Source: Saposhnikovia divaricata (taxonomy: Eukaryota > Streptophyta > Magnoliopsida > Apiales > Apiaceae). Taken from it: 64,000 nt of DNA. The notes below the pieces were generated by a model that saw nothing but the letters and a program-made list of their open reading frames with translations, made no database searches and had not been told where the DNA came from. Of this stretch, positions 11,851 through 23,072 are shown piece after piece. Each line of letters starts with the position of its first letter. Positions within the stretch are counted from its first letter, which is position 1. The DNA is taken from positions 10,716,001 through 10,780,000 of the forward strand of contig CM071595.1 of assembly GCA_036435485.1 (NCBI GenBank), read 5' to 3'. A program made the translations under genes and the position numbers.

Positions 11851-13125
11851 TACACTCTTCCACTATCATCCCAAACGGTGAGCTCATCGGGATCATACTT
11901 CGAATAGCTTGAACTGCTACAAGACAGTCCGATTCTAACACCACCACTAGCCACTGTTTCTCCTCTATCCAACTAAGTGCTTCTTTGATTGCCATAACTT
12001 CAGCAAGCGCTGGAGACACATTTCCCTCTGTCAAAACTGATTTTGCTTGAATTAGTTCTCATCTGCAGTCTCGAGCTATCACACCCACTCCAAAAGAATT
12101 CTGATCATGTGGCTGCATCAACATTTACCTTCACTGATAACTCCTATGGTGCTACCCAGCTAAAAGCTCCATCGTCTATGCATCCTGCTTGAGATAGAAC
12201 CTGAAAATCATGATTCTGGGTATTCCTCCATTGTGTAAGGTATTGTTTCGCTACATACAACACACCATTCGGTGAACTATTCTTGTTATTCCAAACTTTA
12301 TCATTTCGATGCTTCCAAATTGCCCAGCAAACTGTCGCCACCATAGCTCTTCTATCTTGACTGATTTGTTCAACCACCCCTCTTAGCCAACTGAAAAAAT
12401 CTCCATCTGTATCCTGCTGAATATCTAGAATAATTGTGAGCCACATCCGAGCAATCATAGGACAACAAATTAGAGCATGAATAATAGTTTCATCTTCCAC
12501 ATTGCAGATAGGACAGGTACGTAACACTGGAACCTGTTTCTGACTGAGCATAACAAGGGTTGGAAGACAATCCGTAGCAGCTCTCTATAAGACATTCAAC
12601 ACTTTAGCAGGAGCTTTAATACTCCACAAAGTTCTCCAGAAACTCGAACGATCTCTCTCATTCCACAAACCCTTCTGTGCTTGAAGTAATCTATAGCCAC
12701 TTTTCACCGAATAACTCCCTGAATTTTCTTTACTCCAATAAACTTTGTCTTCCACCAATCTGCTTTGAATTGTCGTAATAAAGATACATTGCTGATCACA
12801 TTCATTGAATAGGTCCTTGACAGCCTCATCATCCTAAACTTTATCATCAATCCGCATTAGAGAAGAGACTTTATTCTGATTAAAAGTCTGTGATTCAGAA
12901 GAAACATAAGGGTTCTCTTCATTATTCAACCACGGTTGCTTGCAGATATCAATTTTTCCCCTGTAGCAATCATCCACCTAGCCCCTTGTTTGATCGAACC
13001 TTGCGCCTCCCAAACACTTCTCCACACGTAGCTAGGATTGTTTCCTAATTCTGTTGTTGAAAAGTCTCTATTAACAAAATATTGGGCTTTAAAAACCTTG
13101 GCAACTAGACTTTCTGGATTTGTGA
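11851..13125 (-). pseudogene. LINE (L1-like) RT C-terminus, zf-RVT and RNase H N-part
   Basis: Minus strand, in order: NPESLVAKVFKAQYF (13120-13075) and SYVWRSVWEAQ, typical of the region after the L1 reverse transcriptase; YSVKSGYRLL and a stretch of WSIKAPAKVLNVL; the zf-RVT motif TCPICNVEDETIIHALICCP (about 12510-12450); WAIWKHRNDKVWNN; then the RNase H start VKVNVDAA and LAEVMAIKEALSWIEE...LESD (11990-11930). In-frame stops interrupt it, for instance after KV near 12838 and after NVL near 12588. The 5' part of the LINE is missing: the truncated copia element abuts it at about 13126. This is a dead retroposon, not a host gene. Confidence 0.85.
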
Positions 13126-13452
13126 TGAACCTATTAGTTATAGAAACATATACTTGGTATGATCTATAAAACTGAGTAAAACAAGAATGCCAAGAACTTG
13201 GTTTTTTATTATGCTGGGAACAATACAAATATATAGAAACAACTGAGAACTGCCTAAGCTATAAAATAGGACCACAACGTCCACGTACCAACAACTTCCT
13301 ACACGATCTCTACTTCCCTTATTGATCAAATACTAGCCTACAAAACTCCTGATAAAAAGCATGACCAAGTCATACGTTGACAAGGTACAACCCAGCAAAT
13401 AAAACAACAAAATAAGTCAAACAAATAAACAAATATTTGAGATTATCCAACA
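13126..13452 (-). repeat. 3' LTR of the truncated copia element
   Basis: It reads TGTTGGATAATC from 13452 on the minus strand and ends near 13126 (...GGTTCA) where the LINE resumes. It directly follows the polypurine tract and contains an AATAAAA polyadenylation-like word near 13210. The inner end is judged from the LINE junction, so it may be off by a few bases. No 5' LTR is present. Confidence 0.7.
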
Positions 13453-15690
13453 ATTCCCCCCTTAATCTCAAATGTCTTGTCCAGCTGCTGCACTCCCAGA
13501 AGCTTACGCATTCTCTCAAACTTTATCGTTGTCATTGCCTTGGTTAAGCTATCAGCCCGCTGCATCTCACTGCTTACATGCTTGACTACAACCTCGCCAC
13601 GTTCTACACATTCACGGATAAAATGATAACGAATATCAATATGTTTAGACCTACCATTGAACACAGGGTTCTTAGCCAAATCGATGGCTGACATGTTGTC
13701 GATGTAGAGTGTAACAGGCCCTACATAGTCCGAAGTTATTTGACTCAGAACATTCCTCAACCAGATCCCTTGGCAAGCTGCCGCTGTAGCCGCCATAAGC
13801 TCAGCTTCACACGTAGACAAGGCCACACACCTATGCTTTTGAGAGACCCAAGATATGAGACTTTCATTCAAATAATAAGCCATTCCCCCCGTACTTTTCC
13901 TGTCATCCATTGTACTACCCATGTCACTATCCAAATACCCTGAAATAACATTATTCCCTCCTTTCTCTGAATACACCAACCCAAACTGTAGTGTGCCCTT
14001 CAGGTATCGTAATATCCTTTTTGCAGCGCTAAGATGAAGCATGGTAGGTCGTTCCATGTAGCGACTCACAACACCAACGACATAGGCAATATCTGGGCGC
14101 GTGTTGACCAAATAACGAAGACTTTCAACCAAGCTTTTATACATAGTAGAGTCGACCATCTTTCCTGTTTCATCCTTACTGATTTTATCCTTAGGATCCA
14201 TAGGATACTTAGTTGAATTTCAATATTTCATTCCTGCCTTCTCTATGATTTTCTTCGCATAAGATGACTATTTCAGCACGATGTGATCTTGATTTTGTTC
14301 CACCTCGATTCCCAGGTAGTAGCTAAGTCTGCCCAGATCTGTCATTTCAAATTTAAAACCCATCTGCTCCTTGAAATCTTCGATCTTAGTAACATTAGCT
14401 CCAGTTACTAAGATATCATCAACGTACACGGCTATGATCAAGCTGTCATTTCCTTCGCCCCTCGTGTACACTGCATTCTCATATGGACAGCGTTTGAATC
14501 CCAAATTCATAAGGCACTGATTCAGCTTTGCGTACCAGGCCCTTGGTGCCTGTCGTAACCCGTAGAAAGCTCTAGATAATTTGTACACCAAGTTCTCATG
14601 ACCTTGCTTCTTGTATCCCTCCGGTTGTGAAACATATACATCTTCATTTATCTCACCATTAAGAAATGCCGTTTTTACGTCCAAATGATGCACTTGCCAG
14701 CTTTTCTTAGCAGCCAAAGCCAAAAGTAGTCGAATAGTTTCGAGACGAGTTACTGGAGCATAGACTTCCTCATAGTCGATACCGTGTTCTTGAGCATACC
14801 CTTTTGCCACGATTCGAGCCTTGTACTTTGTCACCTTCCCAGTTGCATCCCTCTTCTATTTAAATATCCATTTTAGACCTATTTCCTTCTGCCCAGATGG
14901 TAACTCAACCAATGTCCAAGTTCCATTTCTTTCGATAGACTCAATTTCAGCATCCATAGCTCGTCGCCAATTTTGATCCTTGACTGCCTCTCTGTAATTA
15001 GCAGGGTCCTCTATTCCCATTAAATACAGTTCTTCATCCAAAGTGACTTCTTATGTATCATCGTACACATCTGATAGTAATCTGCACCTTTTAGGAGTAG
15101 CACTGTCATCGTAATTTTCAGCATTTAAATCACGAGTTGAAGGCTGTGAAACTGGACTCTCCATCTGAGTGTCATTCTCTGTACTTATGTCGTCTTCTTC
15201 ATCCTCAACATCCTCTTCCTGGAAATCACCTACCACGAACGTGCCAGCCTGTTCATTGTCACCAGGGTTTGATTCTTCCCACGATCATGCTTTCCTTTCT
15301 TCAAACGTAACATCCTTACTCACATGTACTCGTCCTTCTTTTGGATTATACAATCTATACGCCTTGCTGCCAGGTTCCTTCCCAAGATTGATGACACAAA
15401 CACTTCGATCATCCAACTTAGATGTGAATTGGCTAGGAGCCTTCATGTGACCAACACACCCAAACACACGAAGGTGTGTTACATCTGGCTTTCACTCTGT
15501 CCAAGCTTCATAAGGAGTAATCCCGGTCAAAGCTCTGGTTGGTAATCGATTTAAAACATACACGGCATGTCTGACAGCCTCTCCCCAAAACATAGCTGGT
15601 AGACTCATCTCTTTTAGCAGACTTCTGGCCATCTCCATGACAGTTCTGTTACGGCGTTCAACTACACCGTTTTCATTCCTATCAATGTTT
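13443..15690 (-). pseudogene. copia pol remnant: integrase C-term, RT, RNase H
   Basis: Minus strand. At 15690-15420 a decayed integrase end (ERRNRTVMEMARSLL... then HLRVFGCVGH). At 15041-14856 the RT entry (WRRAMDAEIESIERNGTW). At 14834-14268 the RT core with VKTAFLNGE, FYGLRQAPRAW and the catalytic YVDDILVTG. At 14201-13443 the RNase H with SRYMERPTMLH, DRKSTGG, AEL/M and the KHIDIRYHFIRE end. Stops break the frame at about 15495, 15285, 15051, 14856, 14265 and 14218. Most look like single C-to-T or G-to-A changes (for example a tryptophan codon to TGA after ERKA, a glutamine codon to TAG before SSYAKK). The RT and RNase H motifs are otherwise well kept, so inactivation is not very old. Confidence 0.92.
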
Positions 15691-15784
15691 TTGATATAAC
15701 AAATAAATTCATTTCAATTTTTTTTATGTAAAATGTTATTTATTGTATGAATTATTTTTAATTTTAAAAAAAATTAAAAAATAG
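15691..15784. other. AT-rich junction, no gene
   Basis: The copia similarity stops near 15690 and AT-rich DNA of unknown origin follows. No target duplication is visible. Confidence 0.4.
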
Positions 15785-15940
15785 CCCTGCGGGTCCCACT
15801 GCCACATCAGCAAGGGGTGGGACCCTGCCACATCAGCTACCACGACAGCAGGGTGGGGCCCACCTGCCACGTCAGCATGCCACGACAGCAGGGTAGGCCC
15901 CTGCTACTTCAGCATGCCACGTCAGCAAAGTCCGGTCAGT
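15785..15940. repeat. GC-rich cluster of TGCCACGTCAGCA-type repeats
   Basis: About six variants of TGCCACGTCAGCA (TGCCACATCAGCA, ACCACGACAGCA and so on) alternate with GGGTGGGACCC-type words, strikingly GC-rich against the surroundings. The same composite motif occurs once per unit in the tandem array at 17290-19650. CCACGTCA contains the ACGT core that plant bZIP factors bind; whether it is bound here is unknown. Confidence 0.75.
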
Positions 15941-16406
15941 AGTGTGGAACTGACATATATATATCATGACACTTTCTGGCCTAGCATAGCATGTCCCTGG
16001 TAGTACAGTGCACTAGCTTACATCAATGGGTGGTAAAAGTATTCAGGATAACAATCCAAGACTTGCTTATCATGGTTGTCATTTTGCTTGTTAATTTTTC
16101 TCTTTCTTCACTTCTAATTTGGCTAAATATTTTTTTGTATTAAAAAAGTTTAAACAATAAGATCACAATGTTAATATGATCGTGTATAAATGATTTGAAA
16201 GGAAGATCCAAAGTACCTAATGTTTCAACTTCCTAGGTCGCAGAATCAATAACTAAAAATGATCTGGCATTTTCATATAGTTGTGGAATATTTTTGGGTG
16301 AAACTGTTTCTTCTTTACTCAATTTGTTCATTTTGTTTTCTTAAAAAGATAAATAGGAGGCATGACTTCATTTACTTGAGATTTTAATTTTGTTTTCCTT
16401 TGGTAG
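15941..16406. other. non-coding, possibly intron of captured ABCC fragment
   Basis: No open frame of note. It leads into a splice acceptor (TTTGGTAG) just before the ABCC-like exon, so part of it may be ABCC intron sequence. Confidence 0.3.
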
Positions 16407-16540
16407 GCTGTAAATGCAAATGTATCTTTGAAGCGACTAGAGGAGCTTCTCTTGGCAGAAGAAAGAATACTTTTGCCGAACCCACCTCTAGAACCAGGAC
16501 TTCCTGCAGTCTCAATCAAGAATGCTTCATTTTTTGGGTA
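16407..16540 (+). pseudogene. ABCC (MRP-type) transporter exon fragment
   Basis: After an AG acceptor at 16405-16406, the plus strand reads AVNANVSLKRLEELLLAEER, then ILLPNPPLEPGLPAVSIKN and a short unrelated tail to a stop. Plant ABCC1/ABCC2-type vacuolar glutathione-conjugate transporters have this sequence at the end of the first transmembrane domain just before the first nucleotide-binding domain. Only about 44 codons are present. Walker A, the signature motif and membrane segments are absent, so this is a gene fragment, probably carried here by a transposon or left after rearrangement. Length is about 3% of a full ABCC (about 1,500 residues). Confidence 0.85.
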
Positions 16541-17289
16541 ACAGATTAGCCTTTTATAAACTTTTAACACATACTATTTTTGGATAAATTAAGCATAATT
16601 TCTTGAACGTTACATGATTTGTTTCATGTTATGTTAAACTTTCCATTAATTTCCTCCGTATTTAATAATAAGAAAAAACTTCAAGCCATACTAACAGCTT
16701 GCTTTTACACAGAATTATATTCTCATAAATGCTCCTGAGAAAATTGCTCCTAGTTGCACACTGTCACTTTGGACCCAAACCCATGAAAAACATTAAATGA
16801 AGACTGTAAGAAAAATATTCAGAACAAACGTATGTTCATGCAAAACTATATCCTTATTATTTGTGTTTAAGATTGGAAATTCAATTTATTTAAAGCGAAC
16901 ACTTAGATGACATTTGATGCCTAGCAATTTTAAAAGTCGACTGGTACCTTCTGGCTACACAAGGAAGAGTTTAAAGTTTAGAGTGTGAACGATCGGCTTC
17001 AGTTAGAAATATTTCTTCTATGTGTTCATAGATTATACTTTATTGGTTGCATCACTATTTATAGATATCTCACAAAATAATTCTATTTAACAGTGTTATT
17101 TGGAATTGTACAAGCACATGCTTTAAAATTTACATACACTTGTTATTCATTCTATTTCCAATCAGAGGAGGTGACACTGTTTAAGGGTCACTGAAAGAAG
17201 TTCATTAACATGTTCATGCCTCGGTGAAGAATAAGGTTTGAAGACTTACAGGGTTTCAAAAGTATTGAAGATTCATTATACAGTACCAC
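16541..17289. other. no gene seen
   Basis: AT-rich DNA after the ABCC fragment. I see no open frame, terminal repeat or known family. Confidence 0.4.
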
Positions 17290-19650
17290 TAGAAGATTTC
17301 AGTGTATTAGCATTGACTACGACATAGACAGTGTAGGAGCATATGAATTTGAAAGCAATGAATACAGGGTAAAGACAAAGGATTCAATATGTAGTAGCAA
17401 TGAAGATGTTGTCCGAGTTCAAGAAAGGATTCCAGTGAAAGTACACTGGTTATTGACAGTCAGTGTTCGAAGCAACAACAGAGTTGCAGACTTACCAATC
17501 AAAATGTAAATTATGAAAGTGTGAAGATCAAGATCAATGTTAATCGTTTGTGAACCAGACCAGTGCACTAAGCATCAACACAATGAAAAGGATCGTTACA
17601 TTTATCAAGTTGAAGTATTTGTTAAGTACTCGGGATGTGAACATGAGGATGTGTATCAAAGTTATTGAGTCCGAGTTAAAGATTGAATATACGGCTAAGT
17701 ACAACTCAACAGCTTAAGGATGCAGGATGTAAAGTGGTATAACTTTGGTACGAAAAGTGAAACTTTCTGAACTACAATCGAAGAACGGAAATAGCTCAGG
17801 GGTACAATGTGTAATGTGACATAACCTTGATGCGAAAAATGAAAGTTTCCAAACCTCAGTGCAAAAGCTGCAAGGAGTGCCAACCCTCAATGGCCTGCCA
17901 CGTCATCAGTGTGGGACCCACCTGCCACATCAGATGCCACGTCAGCGGGCATTGTATTTATGCATATAGCTTATAGCCCGTGCAATGTATGCCTTACTTT
18001 TAATTTTTTTTCAATTTACTTATAGTTTAGTATATATAATATTATAAACATTATTTCTCAATATGTTGGGAGAATTCAAATTTTTAACCTTTGTATATAA
18101 AGCATAGGAATCTGAAAGCATTGAATACAGGGTAAAGACAAAGTATTCAATATTGTAGTAACAATGAAGATGTTGTCCGAGTTCCAAAAAGGATTCCAGT
18201 GAAAGTACATTGGAATTGACAGTCAGTGTTCGAAGCAACAATAGAGCTGCAGACTTACCAATCGAAATGTAAAGAAAGTGTGAAAATCAAGATCAGTGTT
18301 AATCGTTTGTGAACCAGACCAATGCACTAAGCGTCAACACAATGAAAAGGATCGTTACATTTATCAAGTTGAATTATTTGTTAAGTACTCGGGATGTGAA
18401 CATGAGGGATGTGTATCAAAGTTATACAGTGTACAAGAGTCCGAGTTAAAGATTGAATATACGGATAAGCAGCTTAAGGATGCATGATGTAAAGTGGTAT
18501 AACTTTGGTATGAAAAGTGAAACTTTCTGAACTACAGTCGAAGAACAGAAACAACTCAGGGTACAATGTGTAATGTGACATAACCTTGATGCGAAAAATG
18601 AAAGTTTCCAAACCTCAGTGCAAGAGCTGCAAGGAGTTCCAACCCTCAATAGTCTGCCACGTAATCAGTGTGGGACCCACCTGCCACATCAGATGCCACG
18701 TCAGCAGGCATTGTATTTATGTATTTATGTATATAGCTTATAGCCCGTGCAATGCACGGCTTACTTTTAATTTTTTTTTTAATTTACTTATAGTTTAGTA
18801 TATATAATATTATAAACATTATTTTTCAATATGTTGGGAGTATTCAAATTATAAACCTTTGTATATAAAGCATAGGAATCTGAAAGCATTGAATACATGG
18901 TAAAGACAAAAGATTCAATATTGTAGTAGCAATGAAGATGTTGTCTGAGTTCCAAAAAGGATTCCAGTGAAAGTACACTGGTTATTGACTGTCAGTGTTC
19001 GAAGCAACAACAGAGCTGCAGACTTACCAATCGAAATGTAAAGAAAGTGTGAAGATCAAGATCAGTACGTGTTAATCGTTTCTGAACCTGACCAATGCAC
19101 TAAACGTCAACACAATGAAAAGGAACGTTACATTTATCAAGTTGAAGTATTTGTTAAGTACTCGGGATGTGAACATGAGGGATGTGTATCAAAGTTATGC
19201 AGTGTACAAGAGTCCGAGTTAAAGATTGAATATACGGCTAAGTACAACTCAACAGCTTAAGGATGCATGATTTAAAGTGGTATAACTTTGGTACGAAAAG
19301 TGAAACTTTCTGAACTACAGTCGAAGAACAGAAACAACTCAGGGTACAATGTGTAATGTGACATAACCTTGATGCGAAAAATGAAAGTTTCCAAACCTCA
19401 GTGCAAGAGCTGCAAAGAGTGCCAATCCTCAATGGTCTGCCACGTCATCAGTGTGGGACCCACCTGCCACATCAGATGCCACGTCAGCAGGGCATTGTAT
19501 TTATGTATATAGCTTATAGCCCGTGCAAAGCACAGGTCACTTTTAATTTTTTTTAATTTACTTATAGTTTAGTATATATAATATTATAAATATTATTTTT
19601 AATATGTTGGGAGAATTCAAATTTTAAACCTTTGTATATAAATAATTTTT
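17290..19650. repeat. tandem array, three units of about 770 bp
   Basis: Markers repeat at a fixed period: GGGTAAAGACAAA-like words near 17368, 18130 and 18900; GTCAACACAATGAAAAGGA-like words near 17575, 18328 and 19107; TGCCACGTCATCAGTG-like words near 17897, 18656 and 19440; ATGTTGGGAG near 18064, 18833 and 19607. Each unit ends with a GC-rich TGCCACGTCAGC block and a hairpin CCCGTGCAATGCACGG that resembles a Helitron 3' terminus (minus strand). The short open frames in the units (for example 18296-18487 and 19069-19260) are shared but differ in length by indels, so I do not call them genes. Confidence 0.88.
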
Positions 19651-19958
19651 AGTACTAAATCTAAATTAATATGCTGTTGGTGGGAATCGAACCTTCAACC
19701 TTTCTATATAACATAATCTTTTTTTTTTTGACTACGTAGGCTTATATGTCTTATAATTTAGTATCTGTTCTAACCTTAGACCTCCAACTTTTAGTATTGT
19801 TGTATCTAATGGTTATGATGTATTTGAGTTGAAGATCCAACGGTTGTGAATGGGGATAACCAAAAATGAGGAACCAAAATAGAGGGGTAACTAAATTAAA
19901 TAGAGGGGTAACCAAATTACAAATTATACCCATTTTGCTTATTATAGTATAGTATAGA
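19505..19958 (-). mobile_element. Helitron-like element, non-autonomous (about 450 bp)
   Basis: On the minus strand the right end reads A|TCTATACTATACTATAATAAG, the usual plant Helitron 5' end with a flanking A. The left end carries a GC hairpin (from CCCGTGCAAAGCACAGG) followed by ATAAGCTA. The 3' terminal CTAG is not exact (CTAT), so the 3' boundary is uncertain. The left end lies in the third unit of the tandem array, meaning the array units each contain a truncated copy of this 3' end. Confidence 0.5.
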
Positions 19959-20867
19959 TAGTATAAATAGCATAGATATTTTGTGAGTAATTTTAGTTAT
20001 TGGTATTTGTGATGTATAATAGTTTGTGATATTTTGATAATGAGCACCAATTATGCAGATACTATAACAATGGTTTTTGTTAGTGTAAGGTATAATTATA
20101 CCTCATACCTTAATGTTCAAGCGTAGCTCTTTGCTTCTGCCTTGTTTGTACGGCTTTCTTTTCTTCAGTACCATCATGCATAAAGTGAATATCTCAATGA
20201 CACACGTGTAAATTTTTTTAAAAGAATCCAAGACAGTTGTTCAAAAATATCATGTACTAGTAAAGGACTTTAATAAATTCTGTCTAATTTTTTTTTTTTA
20301 AAGGTTCAGCTCGAACCCATGTCTTCTTGTGCCTTGTGCAGCCGTGCAGGTACCAAAACCATTAGAACCCAAACATATTTCTCATCAGAGATTGGCGGTG
20401 TTTGCTTGCTTTGAGTGTAGAGTAGACAATGTAAGTGGTTGTCATTCTAAATATTTTACCATTCCCGTATTCGCTTATAGATGAGACCCCAACCCGATGG
20501 CGCGCAACCCAATGGAAGTCATAGAAAAAGGTGAATGAAGAAATAGAAAGTAGAACTCTTCTAGGCCGCTAGCTATATAATTTTTTTTGCCTTATGGTTT
20601 ATATAAATCAGAAATATTCTCTCAATTTGTTGAGGGTCTTCAAAAGAGCTCTTCATCTATAGAAAAATATAGGACTAGTCATGCTGTTAAACTCGAAGTT
20701 ATGGTATTCCTCTTTCTCAATTTATTTTCTTCTGATTGCAATATATTATGCATTGTTGCAAATTCAAGGTGTTTGATTGAGCCTCTTTAAGTGTCTATAT
20801 TTTGGAAAAATAATAAAGAAAATGTCTAGAGATTTCTCATAAACTCTGTTTTGGTCTGTTGTTTAAG
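19959..20867. other. no gene seen
   Basis: AT-rich, with an 18-bp palindrome AGGTATAATTATACCT near 20087 and a T-run near 20290. A tRNA B-box-like word (GGGTTCGAGC, minus, near 20310) is present without a matching tRNA fold. Confidence 0.35.
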
Positions 20868-21543
20868 GTGTGCGGATCAGTGGCCAGTTCCGCCAACTAG
20901 TAGAGCTGCGAGGAGTACATGCTCAGTGTTGCATCTGGATTGCTTGGAGCTTGTTTGCCTGATACTGGAGCGCGGATAATTGAACTAGTCGTGGTCCATG
21001 TACAGAAGGACCTGGTGCGGTATGGCTTTCTTGTTCTTCATTGCTCATACATAAATGTAATTGTTTACTGGTTTTTATCTTCCGCTTCAATATCATTTGT
21101 TTTTCAGCAAGCTCTTCCTTTCCTTAGTCCCTCCAATTTAAGTGTGAATGCTACCTAATGATCTGGTTGGACCACCATGAATACTATATCCCCCGGGATT
21201 GATATGCTTTTGTTCAAAAGTTTCTACCTTGGCACAACCTTCTTTTAATGGTCTATATCCTTGTAAAATGACTGCATATTATTTAGTTATGTACAGCCAA
21301 ACAGTTAGGACTAGACTTTTTTTAGTCAAACTAGTAGTTTTGATGTCACGGGGTTCAAACATAAAATTTTGTTCCGCAGATCATATCAAAGGACTTGTAT
21401 GATACAGTTTGTTCCTATAAAGATCTGGACAATGATACAACACCTTATTTTAGAAAAGATGTCCAATTTTATGAAGAACTTGCGAAGCAGCTCTCGGAAG
21501 CCATGGGAACGTTTGGGACCTTTTTGCATCTGTACTTGATCAG
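20868..21543 (+). pseudogene. two exon-like fragments of an unrecognised gene
   Basis: Candidate exon 1 (20868-21014) lies between TTTAAG and GTGCGG. It reads MLSVASGLLGACLPDTGAR then IIELVVVHVQKDLV, but a TAG at 20901 breaks that frame upstream. Candidate exon 2 (21380-21543) has a clean acceptor (TTCCGCAG) and donor (AGGTTTGT) and reads IISKDLYDTVCSYKDLDN and on to LHLYLIR. The helical, charged character would fit a HEAT-like protein but I cannot name the family. The next exon-like stretch (about 21902) ends at once in a stop. Probably a broken or captured gene piece. Confidence 0.5.
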
Positions 21544-22156
21544 GTTTGTTGCAACTTCCAAATTGACGCATGTGTGAAATCTATAGATTTACCAATTTGA
21601 TACGTGCGTGGCTTCAAGTTTGGTCTTTTGACCTTGTGTAGTTATTAAAGAAAATTTGAAAAGTTGTTATGTTTGTATGCAATCTGTATAAAATGGCTAT
21701 AACCTGGCCTAAAATGTGTAAGCGGAGGTTATTAGGAACCATTAGGGACACATGCCTGACTCTTCAATTCAGCTTCTTCTCCTTTGTAAAAGTTGAGCTG
21801 CCTGACTTGGCCATTGTACAATACTTGTCTGGTGTTTGTTATAATAAGATAATACCTGGGATTCTTGTGTTGAGTTATAGAGTAACATATTATATTTTTT
21901 AGGTTGATGGTTCTTATACGGGATGTTGCAAACAGAGAAGGATGATGTTGCCAACATAGAAGAAATTCTAAGGTCATAGTTAATGCTAGCAAAAGCAGAT
22001 CTTTCTAGACTGGTTTTGATTTTGTTAATTGTCTGAGGAATGCTGGCTTTGATTTGAAATAAGGGTGGAACTGATTTTATGAATGTATACGATGTCACTA
22101 TCATGGTTTACGCGATATAAGTAGGTGTTTTGACTTTGTTGTTGTACGATGTCACT
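21544..22156. other. no gene supported
   Basis: Open frames on both strands (21669-21902, 21732-22104) overlap each other and have no recognisable domain. Possibly intron or captured sequence of the neighbouring fragments. Confidence 0.3.
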
Positions 22157-22207
22157 ACCATATGAATGTTGTCATGTTTAATGTAAACAGGACAATATTC
22201 ATATGGT
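22157..22207. repeat. 17-bp-arm hairpin
   Basis: ACCATATGAATGTTGTC (22157-22173) and GACAATATTCATATGGT (22191-22207) are reverse complements with one mismatch around a 17-nt loop. It lies at the inner edge of the CACTA subterminal region. Confidence 0.7.
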
Positions 22208-22765
22208 ATGTTAAGTGGAAACTGATGTTTATGCAAATAACAAGCAAGTGATATAAAGCAAATCGATGTTTAATAACCAAACATTCATCAGTTGCTTCAC
22301 AGGAAACGATGTGCAAAGCTCTATACACATCTGTTATCAACTAATTAAGATACCGTTGTTCGAAAGAAACATATACATCAGTTACTGTTAAACAACTCTA
22401 GTTCAACTCTCCATAAAAATCAGGCAAGCTATAGAAGCTGATGTCTTATTGATTCTCAAACATCAGTTCCACTTTACAAAATGATGTATAAAATTCTTTT
22501 TTTGTTGGGTGACATGTGCTCAACTAGATCTAATACTCTCAACTAGTTAATACTAAACTTATAGTAAAAAGTTTATAAGAAACTGATGTGCAAATACTTT
22601 ATACACATCAGGCACGCTTAAGAAACGATTTCCTATTTCTTCGTAGGCATCACCTGAAACCGATGTCTAAGGAGTATATCTTTTTCTATACCTATAAAGA
22701 CATCGGTTGGTTTTCACTACGACATCGGCTAAAACCTAATATCTATTGATAAAATTCTAGTAGTG
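22208..22765. mobile_element. CACTA transposon end with subterminal repeats
   Basis: On the minus strand the sequence from 22765 begins CACTACTAGAATTTTATC, a canonical CACTA terminus. Inside lie many short inverted and direct copies of a GATGT/ACATC word (for example AAACCGATGTCTAAG, AAACTGATGTGCAAA, ACACATCAG, GACATCGG), the usual subterminal repeats bound by CACTA transposase. The other terminus was not found, so this is either a truncated element or the right end of a larger one reaching left over the gene fragments. Confidence 0.8.
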
Positions 22766-23067
22766 CACCTTAGTGATTTTTTGTTTGACAATATATAAGA
22801 ATTGTCATTTGATGGAATTGTTTGGTCAATAAAAGTAAAGGAACAAAAAAAAATTTCCTGAATAACCGGGACGGATTCTAAGTTTTAACCCACTACATTA
22901 CTTCTCTTAAATACGAGTTATACATAATATCAAACTGTAAATATACTTGATTATAGACATAACTTGGATAGTGATTAGGAATGCAAGAAACAACAAAGAT
23001 TCATTCTCTACTTCTTTTTTTAAAAGCTTGTCACGTATATATAACTTCAATTCAAAAAATTAAAGTC
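22766..23067. other. no gene seen
   Basis: AT-rich spacer between the CACTA end and the copia element. Confidence 0.4.
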
Positions 23068-23072
23068 ATATA

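Larger units (their letters stand above)
13126..15690 (-). mobile_element. 5'-truncated Ty1/copia element inserted in the LINE
   Basis: Minus strand. Integrase C-terminus (15690) leads through reverse transcriptase and RNase H to a polypurine tract (AAGGGGGGAA, 13463-13454) and the 3' LTR. Gag, protease and most of the integrase are lost; similarity ends abruptly at about 15690. The order integrase, RT, RNase H is diagnostic of Ty1/copia. It truncates the LINE on its left side. Confidence 0.9.

Noticed and set aside
17575..19260. Repeated short frames (MLIV/CEPDQCTKRQHNEK...) as a tandem gene family
   Set aside because: Unit 1 is frameshifted, ends differ by indels, and no domain is apparent; better read as a non-coding tandem repeat.
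20290..20360. tRNA or SINE from a GGGTTCGAGC B-box-like word
   Set aside because: No matching A-box, no acceptor stem and no SINE tail.
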